Shown: positions 1 to 12,000 of the stretch, one piece after another
Position numbering within the stretch: position 1 is the first letter of the stretch
Layout of the letters: each line of letters begins with the position of its first letter
Assembly: GCA_030587525.1 (NCBI GenBank)
Contig: JAUQYW010000372.1
Location: 1-38,055, forward strand
DNA from: Candidatus Sigynarchaeota archaeon
GTDB lineage: Archaea; Asgardarchaeota; Lokiarchaeia; Sigynarchaeales; Sigynarchaeaceae
Reading direction: 5' to 3'
Length of the DNA stretch: 38,055 nucleotides
Program-made: the position numbers and the translations under genes
The notes under the pieces: model-generated
Databases searched by the model: none
What the model saw: only the letters and a program-made list of their open reading frames with translations
What the model was told of the DNA's origin: nothing

Positions 1-3000
1 TAATCGCGGATATTATTGACGGTGGCCACGTTCTTGAAGGCGATGCTTGCCGCGAGTTCCACGTCTTCCGTGATCTCGAATTGCTCTCCAACCTTCGTCC
101 AATCAACCTTGGCAACGCCGTCTTGCCCGGGATTCAAGCTGCCGAGTGACGGTAACGTTATACTGTTCCAATCCCCAGGCGTGTTCGTGTCGAAATCGCT
201 ATTCCTCGCTGCGATGTTATATGGGAATATTTCGGTCGTCTCCCCTATCCATTCGGCGGGGAACAAGTATTCCTTGTCGATGACACCGTATTGATACTGC
301 GCGCCCACGAACGCATCGCACACCTTTCCTTCGGGCGTGAACAGCACGATCATGCTAGTCCGGCAATCCACGGGGATGCCCTCGATCACGCGCAACGAGT
401 TCCCTGCAAGCATCGTGGAATCGGGAGCCTTGATGAAATTTCCGAGCATGTATTTTGTCCCGATGTAATCGCTTTCCCAGTACAAGCGTAAGTAATACTC
501 GCTCAAGTCGACTTGCGTGCCATAATTCATGAACTCGATGAAATTTCCATAGACATCGTTGACCAGGCCCCCGGCGATCTCGTTAATGACGACGCCTTGG
601 GTTCCCACCAGAGGGGAGGCCTCGTAGCATACGGTCGTGGTGCTCGATGCGTGGGCGCGGAGATTCCTGGTATCTGAATCCGTGTCGAGCGAAATTCTCG
701 GCTGCAGCGCGTGTTGCTTGCTCTTGAGGAAATATGCGAATGACACGTCGAGATTCTTGATGGTAAAGTGCATACGGTTCGTCACCCAGGCATTGTCTTG
801 CTCATCGATGAACCCGTGCCCGTCCATGGCTGCCATGGCGTCTGATAGCCATTCCATGGTGATCTTGACCTTGAACCTGATGCCTTTGTCAGGATGGTTG
901 CACGAGGGTCCGATGAATTTCCTCGCATCGGCATCCCACGTGGCATCATCTAGCGAATTACTAACAAGAACCTCGTAAGAATTCCACGTGGTGAATATGG
1001 TGACTCCAGGGTTTATCTCGACCCATGGGTCAGCAAGCGCGGCGGCGGTCCAATCGTAAAGGAAGCAATCAATGTGATAGCGAACGTTGCTCTTCAAGAC
1101 GGTTTCGTATGATGATTGCAGATCAGCGGCCGTGCACGCCGGCGTCCCGTAGGTGATTAAATCAATCCACTCCTCGTGGTCGAAGGAAATGACCAGGTCA
1201 GACATGCTCTCGATTTCAGCCCATGACCATGGCATGGAGATCGATTGTAAATCGAACGCGATCTCTTGCGACGAGTAGCGGGTGCGTGGCGAGACCTCGG
1301 TCGCCTTCACTTCCAGCTCGATCACGTTAACCTCGGCCCTCGCGCTCAGCAAGTCTTGCGTTTGCACGAACCCGAAATTCCCGTCGGTCAAGTCGTAAAA
1401 TTCGTGCCCGCGGTACGGGCCAGCGACTAAACCGAATTGCTCAGGAACCAGGTAGACGAACCGTAACTTCACCAGGCCGGTGCTCGGCACGAGCGAGGTC
1501 ATGTCGGTGCCCTCGAAGATTAACTGTAAATGAGCGTTATCAATTTCTTGATAGCTGCCTTCCCCCTCGTTCAAGTCGAGGTCAATCCACGCTCCGTCCT
1601 TCTCGATCTCCAGGTGGCGCCGCGACGATAGCGAGGCCGGCAGCCAACCGGCCGTGTACAGTCCTTGGCATGAATACGCGGTCTCACCGATATAATATTC
1701 AGGCGCGAGCCACGGCGTGTAATGTCCCCGGTTAAAAACCGCCCCGTTCGTGAACGAGTCATCCAAGACATCCCACCCGCCCGCCGTCCCATAAGCACCC
1801 GTGGAGTAATAGGCGAGAATGCGATCATCGATCTTGGCAGAGACGGACAGCGATGAGGGGCGAGGCGACGGGACGGTGATGGTGAACGGTTGCGTTTCCA
1901 GCACCTTGTCACCCGATCCATCGAGTTGCACGTCGATGTACGCCTCTTCGATGTACACGTGCATGGCTTCGAGGCTAAAGCCATACCCGGCAGGCCGGGT
2001 TTGGAAATCGGGAACTTGATTCCCGCCCGCGTCTTGCACCCATTGCGGTATCGCCACGTAATCCCATTGATACGGGATGCCATCGATCACGCAATCTTGC
2101 GGGTATGTCGCTGGCCGCTCCAGCGTCAAGATCACGTTCCCTCCTTGCGAGAGAGCGTTGGAAAATTGGGCACCGGACATGGTATAATCTTGCTCGTGAA
2201 GTGCTTCATCCTTGTATGTACTCCACTCGTGCGTCCCTGTCGGGGCATCACCCCATCCCCACTCGCCAGCGCTAGCAATGAACCGGTTTTCACCAAGCTT
2301 GGTCGCAAATGGCAAGCTGCCAAAGCTGACGCTGATCGGCACCGAGTACGTGACATGTACGTGCCCGCCGTACAAGTTTTCCATTTCCATGAGGCCTAGA
2401 GCCTTGATGTGCAAGGTCACGGTTGCTCCTTGCGAGATCAATAGGGCATCCACGCGCTGGTCCATGCGGAAATTCAGCGAGAAGATCGGGTCGACGCCTG
2501 TCGATGTGCGTAGATAATCCCGGGAGTAAACGAACCCGCCCTTGTCCGTGTCTTGGATCTGGTTGATTTCACCGCTGCCCAGCCCGGTTCCAGGTACCAT
2601 TAACCCGTACTGGTAGATGTTTTGCCCGCTCGCTGGAATGTGGGGAATGTGCACATCGCCGGTCGAATCGACGACATAATCCGGATTTAACAATGGGGGA
2701 AGCACTGCCGACACGCTCGGGCCTGCTACCTCGTAAATGAAGAACCGGTTCTCGTAACTCCTCCACGTCGACGAGGTTACTTGAACGGACGTGGTTGCTA
2801 AGTTATCATATATGTTATTTGACGAGCCAGACCACCCTGAAAACTGCACCGGGAGGCCATCACCTGCGCTCGGCACAGCTAGACCGTCCGACGCGCAAGT
2901 GACATGGTTGCCCGACGCCGTTTGCAGCAACTGGGACGACGTGTATTCATGCTTGACCACATCTGTGGATCCCGTGAAATAATAACCAATGGAGGTCGAC

Positions 3001-6000
3001 GAGGGAGCCGAGAAGTAACTTGTATCCGCCTTCTGGCTGAATCTCGGCGCGTAAGTACCGCTGCCGTCAGGGATATACATGATTTGCGCGGAACCATAAC
3101 CATGGACAGGTGCGTCGCCGCTCCGGTAGGACTGGGCCGGGTTCTTGCCCCACGTCGCCGCGCTCTGCCCCGGATTCAACTTACCGATCGTCGGTGCCGG
3201 TTGGCCTGCCTCGCCGGGCAGCCAGATCTTGAAATCGGACTCCTGGTTTCTATCCGTCGTCGTGTGCCGGTAGATGGAATTGGGCTTGTAATCGATATTA
3301 TCGAGTTCGCACAGCTCGATCCAGCCGATGTCGTCGAACCAGTCACCAGCACGGAAATTATCGTACCCGAACGTTATCGTGATGTCATGCCACGTCGGGC
3401 TGCGAGGCGCGCCAGCGGGCACTGCCCAACCGATCCAATCCTGGAATAAATCTCCCGCATCGAGAATGGTGACCCTTGCCAACTCGGCCGCAGTCAACAT
3501 CTCTTCCAAGTAGACCTCGATGGTCTTACCTTGGGAAAGGGAATTCGTCTCGGCAAGTATGACGAACGAACCGGGCGGGATGGCCGAGCCAGGAACATCT
3601 GGCGGCACCGGGAACGTGTATTCCCGCGGATCGGCGATTAGCGTTGAATGATCAGGGGCATAATGGGATAGTATCGATGGTGTCACCTCGATCGTCATCC
3701 CGGCGAGAAACACGGCTTCATCGCCCCAGTTGTAGAGCTCGATGAAGTCGAATCCCGTGCCGGCCTCTGGCGAAGCGAACCCGAACTCGTTGATCACCAC
3801 GGTGCTCCACGCGTCGTCGGCCGTTATCGCATCCAGCGAGAAAGCATCGGTGCCTTTCATCGCAGAAAACGACGGGATCTCGCTGGTCGCGATGTCAAAG
3901 CGCCCGTCGATGCTGGTGACCGTGTTTGTCGATTTCCACGAGCCAGGTTGCAGCGGGATGACGGTCTCGGTTATCCCCGCCTTTAATTGATAATTGGTGA
4001 CCCCTATGCTCGTCGCGACGACCAGGTCCTCGCCTGGATTTAGATCTTCAGGAAGCCCGAGCCCGACGTCTATGCTTGAAAACATCACAAGATTTCCATA
4101 ATCCTTGACGATCGAGCTTGTCCACGCGAGCGATCCTACGCCTTCCGTCCAAGCATACGCGATCAAGATACATGTTCCCCGGCCATTCACGACGCTCGCG
4201 GCGATCTCGTTTTTGCCGTCGAGATCAAGGTCACCCGCCGCGATCCCTTTCACGGAAAAGCCGGAATCGACGACATGCACGGCCTTGGTCGTCATGTCCA
4301 TGTAACCGATGGAGTTGCTGGTACCGAACAAGATCGCGTGCCGCGAGTCGCCCGTGAGTGCCAGATCATCGACGTCCAAGCTTGTGATAGAGCCCGTGCC
4401 CTCGCTATCCGATACTGGTATCAAGTGATCTGTATCAAGCAAAAAGTCCGTACCGAAGTTCCATAATAAGATTGCTGGTCCCGATCCCGTCGTGCAACCG
4501 AAGACGATTTGGCTGCTCGCGGGGTCAAAATCAACGGCGGTGCACGTGACGTAGTCCGGCAGTGCTTTTGCCACGTGCCCGGGAATCGTCTCGCCATAGC
4601 CAATAACGTGGAGATATCCATGGTTATCGAGGATTAACAATTCGGTCTTTTCATCGTTATCGATGTCGCCTGTCGTCATGTCGAGGATCGAAAAATCAGC
4701 ATATTCACCAAGGGCGAACGTGAAGGCAAGCTGGCCTGCCGACGCACGCTGCGCGAACCACGAGCTTCCCACTTTCCTGACCGCGTGCACGCGCAAGGAA
4801 TAGCGATCCCCCTCCTTGGATAGAGAAACGTACAAGATCTCAAGATTTCCCTGGCCGTCGAAATCGCCCGCGAATCCAGTCATTTTTGCCGAATATAAGT
4901 CATTCGACCAATCACTTATTCCCAATGCTGTCGGCACGTACTGGGCTGATGAAATGCGGTCTATCGAGTCCGTATCGAACGTTAACTCGTAAAACATCGT
5001 CGGCGAGCTTCCCACCTGCAAAGTCGAAGAAGATCCGAGATAGGTCCAGTCGCCACCCTCGGCCACGGCATACCAGGCGCCGACTTGAATCTCCGTGCCG
5101 GGCGCCACGCCACCTCCCTCGATGGATATGGTTCCATCGATGTTCACCGGGCTGCCTATGATCGCCGCGTCTAGCAACGAGGTGGTCACGAGAAGCGTGG
5201 GAACGAGAACAACGCGGTCGATGCTCGTCATGTTGGCGTTTCCCATTAGGTCCGTTACGACGATATAATAGCTGCTAGCTATGTATTCGTTGATGGCCAG
5301 CACGTAGCACCACGTCGATGATGACCCCTCAGCCGGCATTGCCTGGCCGAGCAGCATTCCACCAGCACCGGGTTGGCCGCGATACATGCACACGCTCGCG
5401 ATGCCCGATATATCGGCGCATCCGACCATGAATGTCGCGTTTTCGCCAACGATAACCGCATCGCTAGCGGCAGGTGCAACGAACCAGGCGTCGGGGACCT
5501 CATTATCGTACACGACATCCCACGACTTAACCGCCTCGCCGGCGGTGCCGTGCACGTGAATCGACAAGGTATAATGGCCAGCTGGTAAGCCGAGCGTGCC
5601 GAAATGGATCGTGGTCGACGCGTTCACCAGGGTGTGGGTTGAATACGACCGGGACCATGCGATGCGCGTGCTCGTTCCCGTCCCTATCTCGATCCATGCC
5701 TCGGTGATGAGAGAGACAGGATCCGCGCTCGAAAATGACACGACAACCGTGTCCCGGGTCATGATGCTGCCATCGGGTTGCATCGCAGGCGAAAATATCG
5801 TGTCAGTGATGGTAGCGGGGCTATTGTCGATGATGATGCGCTGGGTGACTGCCGCCGTCGCGTTGTTCCCCGCGGGGTCTCGCGCGATCAAGGTGATATC
5901 ATATTCGCCGTCGGGCAGGAGCGCTGCCCCCGTCCACGCCACGAGGCCGTCGCTCCCGATCTGGCCATATTCCGACAAGGATTGAACCGTGCCGTTGATC

Positions 6001-9000
6001 TGCAAGAAATACGTGACCTGGCCAGAGTTTTCCACGCAACTTGCATTCATGCGAAGGGAACCCGTGTTAATGATCGAGAAGTTCAAGACATTGTTGATCG
6101 TGACGAGCTCGGGCGGCAAGTCGTCGACCGTGAAATGGAGGGCGGGGATGTAGGTCGATCGCCACGGCGTCGGGAACGACGTGAGAGCGGGCGAGAGCAT
6201 GACCCTCGTTTCGAGGACGTACTCGCCGTTCGCCAGTCCCGAAAAGGACGCGATGCACTCCCGGGCATTGCTGGCGTTCGTGAATACCTGGTGCAGCGAT
6301 GGCGAGCCATTGACGACCGAGGAGAGGGAAAACTGGATGCCTTGCAAATCCGTTTCGCGAACAGCGAGGGAAACGGCCAGCGTGCCATTCTCCGTCCTCA
6401 CGTAACTATCATTGGCCACGGTGCATGACCATTCGCGGAGTACGATGACCGGCATCGCCGTGATGTTCTGGTTGAATGCCCGGTCGACAGCTCGCAAGTA
6501 AATGATGCCCGACGCGAAGAGGGATGAATTCACGAGGGCGTGGTAACTGCCATTCCCGAACAATCGATCGATCAAGCCGCTCGTGTCAGCAGGATCGTAT
6601 AGCGCGCCGGGTGTCCGGTTCCAAATCTCCACGAAAAGCATGCCGGCGTCGTCCAGCGATTCGTCCAACGCTTCGATTTCCAGTGCCACGAGATCGCCCC
6701 ACGCGATGGGGGCTCCGAACCCGTTCGTGAACCGTATCAATCGCGGCGCTTCCATATCATTCGTTGTGACGAGCAAGGCGCTGGTGAATGCCGAAGCGTT
6801 GCCCCGGTGATCGCTCGCCGTCACGCGGAACTGGTAGAACGGGTACGCGTCGAGGGATGACGTGTTCGCCGACCACACTCCTGCAATGACGTGGGGGGAT
6901 GTTTGGTTCCACGCCGTCGTGAAGGGCGTCCACGCCGCGTCGTGAATCCACCGGTATTCGAGGTGCAATGTCGATAGATCAATATCGCAATCGAGCGAGT
7001 AGATTTCGATGGGAATGGACACCACGGGTTCGCTCTGGTTGAACCAGATCGTGCGGTTCAAAGCTGGACTCGTGCATTGGATGGCGAGCGGGTGGAGATC
7101 GACGGTTGTTGCGAGCACGCTCGTCGTCATCTTGTTCCCGGCGGTATCCCTGGCAACAGCATAAAATTGGAAGGGGCCATCGATGGTGGGGGTGAAATAA
7201 CACGTCCACGGGAGCGCCGGATCGATGGCGCGGGCGATCACTTGCGATGCAGCGGAATCTGGCCCTCGAGCATAGACTTCCACGGTCTCGATCTGCCCGG
7301 GCGTCGAGGTCGAGATGTCAAATGCCAACGGGGACATGACAATCCCCTGGCCGTCCGGCGCGTGCCCCGGTGCATAATCCATCGTGATCGACGGCGTGAT
7401 GGTATCGATGTAGAGCAACACGCTCGCCGTGTCATTGATGACGCCACCCATGGTATCGTTCACTACAAAATCGACGCGGATGAATGTCCATAACTCGACC
7501 ACACCGAAATGCTCAGGTTCGAGCTGGAACGAGAAGGAATTATTGACGGGCTGGGATGATTCTCCGACGAGGAACCACGATGACACGTTGTCCATCGTGC
7601 CATCTGCCGTAAACCCGATGAATACTGCAGCGCTGGCCACGAGCGACGTGCCCGTCCGTGCCTTGACGATCACGTGACCATCAGACGTGGACCCGGGAAC
7701 TGGTTCGATGATCTCCGGAAACACGTGGATGATCGTGATGTTGCAGAACTGCATAGTATCGTTGAGAACGTGCGTGCCATCGAACAACGTGATGCGTGCC
7801 TTGTAAGTGCCCTCGTCCAGGTCATAAATCATCAATACATGGTTGAGCCCGTCGCTCGCGTCATCATCGATATAGGTAACGACGCGGTTAGAACTCCAGC
7901 TCTCGGTTTCTCGCACGAACTGGAACACTGCCATCGCCGCGTCGATGCTTCCCGTTTCGATTGAAATATTCGTGTTCCTGGCGAGAATCGTGTCGCTTTG
8001 CAGCCCGGAAATGCCCGAAATTAGAGGCGCCGTGTTGTCGATGCGAAGACCAGTTGCCTCCAGCACGTGCTCCGTGTTCCGCAGCCCGACCGAATCTTCC
8101 ATGTACACGCGCAATGACAAGTTCTCCGTGTCATCGAACTGTAACGTGTCGAACCACGTGGTCCACGTGTTACCAACATGCTGCGTCGAATGGGTGTATA
8201 ATTCAAACTCGCCATTGTCGATTGCATATTCCAGCCACAAATCCGTCTCGTCACCTTGGCCGCGAACAGTGATCGGGTAGATCCCGTGAAGTACCGGAGA
8301 AAGGTTGATGAATTGCGGGCGGCTGGGTAAGTCGATCACGGTGAGCATGTGGTTGCGGATCTCGCACCCCCAACTCACGCCCGGCGTCCACGCGCCGGCC
8401 ACGTCGATCGACACGGACACGCCTATTTTAAACAAGTTGATGTACCCGCCGTACAGCGGCGCGGGTACGCCGAGGTATGGCGAGATGTCTGCCCACGCGA
8501 ACCGCGTGGTGTTGATGTTCGCGACAGTGATGTCGAACTCGTCCACGAGGAACGAGACCATCGGCGAGAAACTTCCCCACACGTCGACGTGGAGCTCCAG
8601 AAGGACTCGGACCCGTGCCGACTGGTTCCCGAGGGTGTAAAGTGGGAGGAGAGGCGACGTGATGAAAGGCATGAATTCAAGCTCGATCATCGAGTTGGTC
8701 TCGGTTCGCAAGGTGCTCGCGTCCAGCGCGGGGCCGATCAGCCGTGCAGCGAAGACTTTCTCGTTCGATGCGGGAACAGCCGATGAATACCCGGCAACGC
8801 GCATCGCGATGCTCCCGTCGCTCTCCCCGATCGGTTGCGCCGCAAGCTCGCCGCTCGCCGTGGTCGTGGAGTAAGACCACGCAGACCCGTTGCTCATCAT
8901 GTCCATGAGTACCCAGGAGGCTCTGGCCAAAGAAATGCCCGCGGCGCGAAGCGATGACAAGTGTATCGCGTAGATGTCTCCCGGCGTGGACCCGGATCCC

Positions 9001-12000
9001 GATCCTTGCGATGCCACGTCGATGCGGAACTTGAAATGGACGGCGACCACGCCAGCGATACACACCGCTGGCAGCGTCCAGTTCAGCGCGAACCACGCGA
9101 TCGTCGGGTTGACCCAGCTGTTGAACACGGTGAACGCGATCGACGTGCCATTGGCGCGCTCCAGCTCTATCGTGACGCGTGCATAGATCCCGGCATCGAC
9201 CACGCCGCCGCGAACGAGCCGGCTGATGCAACCCGTGCCCAGAAATTGCACGTCGACGGGGGAATACGTGTCGTTGTACGACGTGATCTCGTAGACCCAC
9301 TCGCCCTCGGCCTGCGGGCTCGAGTACCACGATCCCGGCCCGGCTCCTGCCGAGGCGCTCATGCCGATGTAGGTGCTCGCGTCTGTATAGGTCGCGATGA
9401 TCTCGATGCTCTCCACGCGTGCCTTGACGTATCTCCAGGGGCTCCACATGCTAGAACCTTCCAGGATGATCATGAAATAATACACCCCCGTCGCGTTCGT
9501 GATGGCGGGTGTCAAGTCCACGGTCACGACGTGTTGCCCGCGACTCAATTGGGCCTTGTTACCCGTGTACCGAACGATCAATCCCGTCCCGCCTTGCACG
9601 GCGATCGAGACATTATACTGGTCAGATGATGCAATACAAGTGTCCATATCGAGTACAACTCTCGCGCGCACGCCTTCAAATTGCCTCCCGGGAACGAGCG
9701 GTGCTTGCATCTCGACGCCCATGCCGATCCAGCGATAGCCCGAGCCGGTGAACGAGCCCTTCAAGGCGAGTTCGGCCCACGATCGCTGCACGCCGTTTGA
9801 CCATTGCACGCGCCAGTTCGCTTCCGCCGTGCTCACCATTCCCGGCGAAGCGCTCAAGAAATCGTGGCTCATCGAGCTAGCATAATCGAAACCGTCCGCG
9901 CTACCCAAGCCCCATGTCTGCTGCCCGCTTTTGCGCCAATCCATTTGAATATGATAATTATTGAGGATCCCGGTTCGCGTGCCGTTACCCGATGTTATCG
10001 GGGTGTAGATGGCGCCGTGGATGCTATCCGCGGTGGTGCTCGAGCACCACTCCGGCATGTTTGTCACCTCAGTGACTCGCGATCCCGTGAACTGCGACTC
10101 GCTCGCGCCCTCGGTGTTCATAACAACCATATCATACCCGTTCCACCCAGAAACGAGACTCGAACTCGCAAACGCAGGATTATGGCGTGCTAGAATTGAG
10201 CACGAGTCAAATTCAAGCATTTGCTCGTCCCAAAGATCATGAACCGTCGTGCTCATAGTGTTGATCGTTCCGCCGATACCTATACGGAACTTCATCGGGT
10301 TCGTGAAAAGCGGTGCTAGCGGGATGGTCGTTGTCGTCCACGGGATGGCATCCCCGCTGCTGACGTTCACCGCGTATACGATCATGTTTTCATCGTTGAA
10401 AACACACGCGTAGATCGAGTATATGGGTGTATCTTTGCCACGCTTGGTGTCGGGAGTTCCGTGGATTTCCCACAATGACCGGTACCGCAACGTGAGGTTC
10501 GCCGATGAGGCGTTCTTCCCACTGAACACCAGCCAAGGAGACGAGAAGAGAAATGAAACGTTCGAAAACCACGAGAACGACCCGATATACGCCGTGTGAT
10601 TGCTGATCCCTGAAAACGGGCGGCCCTCCATAGCGCGCATTGACCAGCCATCCAGGTTGCCGGTGCCGTCCAATGTACCCCAGTTCCAGGATGCCGAGAA
10701 GGTGGTTTGATTGGTCAACACGGTGTTCTTGGGTTGCGCTGGAATACCGGAATACACGTAATCGTGATCACCATCAGGGCCTGCGTGTCGCCACGACGCG
10801 TAGACTTCATCTTGCGTGACCGTGTCATCATCGGAACTGTTCAAGCATGTAGCATCACCATCGAATTTCGCTCGGCACAAGAATGGAAACGGGGAAATCC
10901 TGTTGCGATACTCGACGTGCTGGAAGGTCCCATCGGTGCCCGTGATGACGCTCGCGACCGCTTGGAACCCGGCGATGTCGATGTTGTACCACGACAGGCC
11001 TATGACCCGTCGAGCGACCGGGGACTTGTCATCATCGACGAGCGAGCCTGTATAGATCACGCGAAGCGCGCTGCCTTGATTATCATCCATTGAGATCGTG
11101 CAGCTCAAGAACGTGCTGGTCGGTTCTTTCGTTATCGTGAACGAGGCCGATCCGACGAGGGCCGTGCGTAGAATGAACCCCCAGAAAGACCACGAAACGA
11201 TCGCTTTCACGGAGAATCGGCCAGGATAAAACCCGAAATCTCCCGCGATGACAGTTGACCAGTGGTTCTCGCCCTTCTTGATGTTCGATGGTTGCCGGAA
11301 GACCTCGTGGTTATGGGCGTCATAATAGATCAACCAGCCGGAACCATAGTTCGCCGTCGATGTGAAGGATACCGTGTAGTTGTCGCCGACGTGGAACGCG
11401 GGATCGGATGAAGTCGAGATCCCGCTGAAAGAATATCCGGCGGGATCCACGGAGAAATATGAATCGAGGCTTTGGACGAGTTGCACGCCGAACATGATGC
11501 ACATGCAAGCACAACCGATCACGAGGGCGCGGCGCTGCCGGGACGTCAAGTGGTTTTTCAGCTCGTAGTGCTTGTTCTCGCGACGCCGCGCCTCTTGCTG
11601 CTGCGTATGTGTCTTCGAGCGAGCCTTCCACGGCACCGAGAGAAAGTTCATTGCTTGGAGCTGGTGGATCGCGACTTCCAGTGCCGTGCGGTCGATGGCG
11701 CGCTTCGCGTGTCGCTCGAATGCCGCGTGGAACGCACCGAACGACCCGTACTTCATGGTACTGCTCCTCTCCGCGAACTTCAATACCGATTCTTGAAACA
11801 CCGTCAACCGGGGGACTTTATCTGGTTCCTCCTCGACCGGGGTCTCCTTCTTTCTCGGCCCGATCCATGGCACCTCGATCAAGCCGCGTGAATGCAAGAT
11901 TTCCAGGATTTGCTTTAAAGCGGGAACCGATATTGCATCGGCGCCCCACTGTTTCGTGTAATGCTCGTGATATGCTTCGATCGTGGTGAACGACGCGATG

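Noticed and set aside
5778..6428. Plus-strand open frame of about 216 codons, and several others of 70-220 codons over 1-14 kb
   Set aside because: They lie opposite the continuous giant minus-strand frame in GC-rich sequence, have low-complexity Arg-rich translations and no ribosome sites. They are shadows.
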